The notes under the pieces were generated by a model. That model made no database searches. It was not told where the DNA came from and saw only the letters and a program-made list of their open reading frames with translations. From the NCBI GenBank assembly GCA_003555385.1, contig PWHO01000132.1, forward strand, positions 1-7,500: DNA of 7,500 bases, read 5' to 3'. This document shows positions 6,873 to 7,500 of this stretch, piece after piece (position 1 is the stretch's first letter; the number at the start of each line of letters is the position of its first letter). Origin of the DNA: Bacteroidales bacterium. GTDB lineage: Bacteria; Bacteroidota; Bacteroidia; Bacteroidales; UBA7960. Made by a program: the position numbers and the translations under genes.

Positions 6873-7500
6873 TTAAAAATCCACCAATCCTGCGATTTTC
6901 ATTTGCTCGAAAAAATTCAGGATATCCAGCATATTGGTCTTTCCTTCCTGTTGCGCATCCAGCAAGATCCTGATGGTGTAAATGGAATATTCTCCATTCA
7001 CAAGCCGGGCAATTTCAGTCCGGTCGATGCGGCCCTCCACAGGGTACTCTTCAGTTGCCTCATCCGGCAATGCCGCCAGGCTTTCATTCAGGATATTCGG
7101 CCCTCCTTTGAATGTGCCGGATGTATAGGAAGGGATAAGGGTGCTGGCCCGTTCTTCCTGTTCCGTGAGTATCTGTGATGAAACCGGCGATACGCCAAGT
7201 ATGCGTGACTTTGTCTGCATCTGTGCTTCCAGGCCATCACGGTGACTCAGCCCGACAGCCTCAATACTTTTTTTCATCGCTTCAATATTATTGCTGACCA
7301 GGTCCGAATCTTCCACCAATTCATAGATTGATGCCACTGTGGCCAGTTCGTTCAAAAGGTGGGCTTTAAGCAGCTCATTGGCTTCCTGATAGCGTACCTG
7401 CAGATTGTCAGCATCACTGTTGTTCACCATATCCATGGCCACCTGTAATTGATGACCCAGGCGTCTTGTGGCATTTCCGGTGATCTCGGCGGCAATTTTA
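6873..7500 (-). CDS. C-terminal part of an unidentified protein (5' end outside window)
   Basis: The frame runs from the right edge (first whole codon 7497-7499) to TAA at 6873-6875, giving 208 visible residues with no stop. A GTG at 7442 is a possible internal start, but the residues before it (IAAEITGNATRRLGHQLQVA) look like continuous protein, so the true start is probably beyond the window. Residues about 1-105 of the visible part appear strongly helical (RYQEANELLKAHLLNELATV and onward). A linker rich in Gly, Ser and Pro follows. The last 50 or so residues (about 156-208: VEGRIDRTEIARLVNGEYSI, then TIRILLDAQ, then a closing MKIAGLVDF) look like a small winged-helix or PqqD-like domain. 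The L-NG-x-S-x4-I pattern and the helical lead-in recall the tails of some M28-type metallopeptidases, but the zinc ligands that would prove this would lie outside the window. It is the most upstream of the three minus-strand genes visible. Confidence 0.75.
   Translation of the reverse strand, partial: KIAAEITGNATRRLGHQLQVAMDMVNNSDADNLQVRYQEANELLKAHLLNELATVASIYELVEDSDLVSNNIEAMKKSIEAVGLSHRDGLEAQMQTKSRILGVSPVSSQILTEQEERASTLIPSYTSGTFKGGPNILNESLAALPDEATEEYPVEGRIDRTEIARLVNGEYSIYTIRILLDAQQEGKTNMLDILNFFEQMKIAGLVDF

Overview
The window looks like chromosomal DNA from a member of the Bacteroidota. The strongest sign is the large secreted protease at 2429-6175. It has a Sec signal peptide, a GEVED-type domain and a C-terminal type IX secretion (T9SS) sorting domain with the YPNP motif, a combination typical of that phylum. 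A small lipoprotein with a clear lipobox and the lack of strong Shine-Dalgarno sites fit the same origin. I see no tRNA, rRNA, CRISPR array, insertion sequence or phage gene.

Layout. (1) 1-2339, plus strand: the C-terminal 778 residues of a large cytoplasmic protein that runs off the left edge. Its motifs make it a probable diphosphate (PPi)-type phosphoenolpyruvate carboxykinase. (2) 2340-2428: an 89-bp convergent intergenic gap with no convincing terminator. (3) 2429-6175, minus strand: a complete 1248-residue multidomain subtilisin-like (S8) serine protease predicted to leave the cell through T9SS. (4) 6176-6231: a short A+T-rich leader containing an 18-bp tandem repeat. (5) 6232-6765, minus strand: an unrecognised 177-residue lipoprotein. 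(6) 6766-6872: a 107-bp gap with overlapping inverted repeats. (7) 6873-7500, minus strand: the C-terminal 208 residues of a protein that runs off the right edge. It is unidentified; a tail domain of an M28-type peptidase is one weak possibility.

How the genes relate. The three minus-strand genes point the same way with gaps of 107 and 56 bp, so they could be co-transcribed from a promoter beyond the right edge, but no promoter or terminator settles this. The protease and lipoprotein both act in the cell envelope or outside it. The plus-strand gene is a separate unit of central carbon metabolism (PEP/oxaloacetate interconversion) that meets the protease gene tail to tail. I found no strong evidence of a new multi-gene system. 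The items most worth a second look are the PPi-PEPCK candidate, the uncharacterised lipoprotein beside the T9SS protease, and the tandem repeat directly ahead of the protease start codon.
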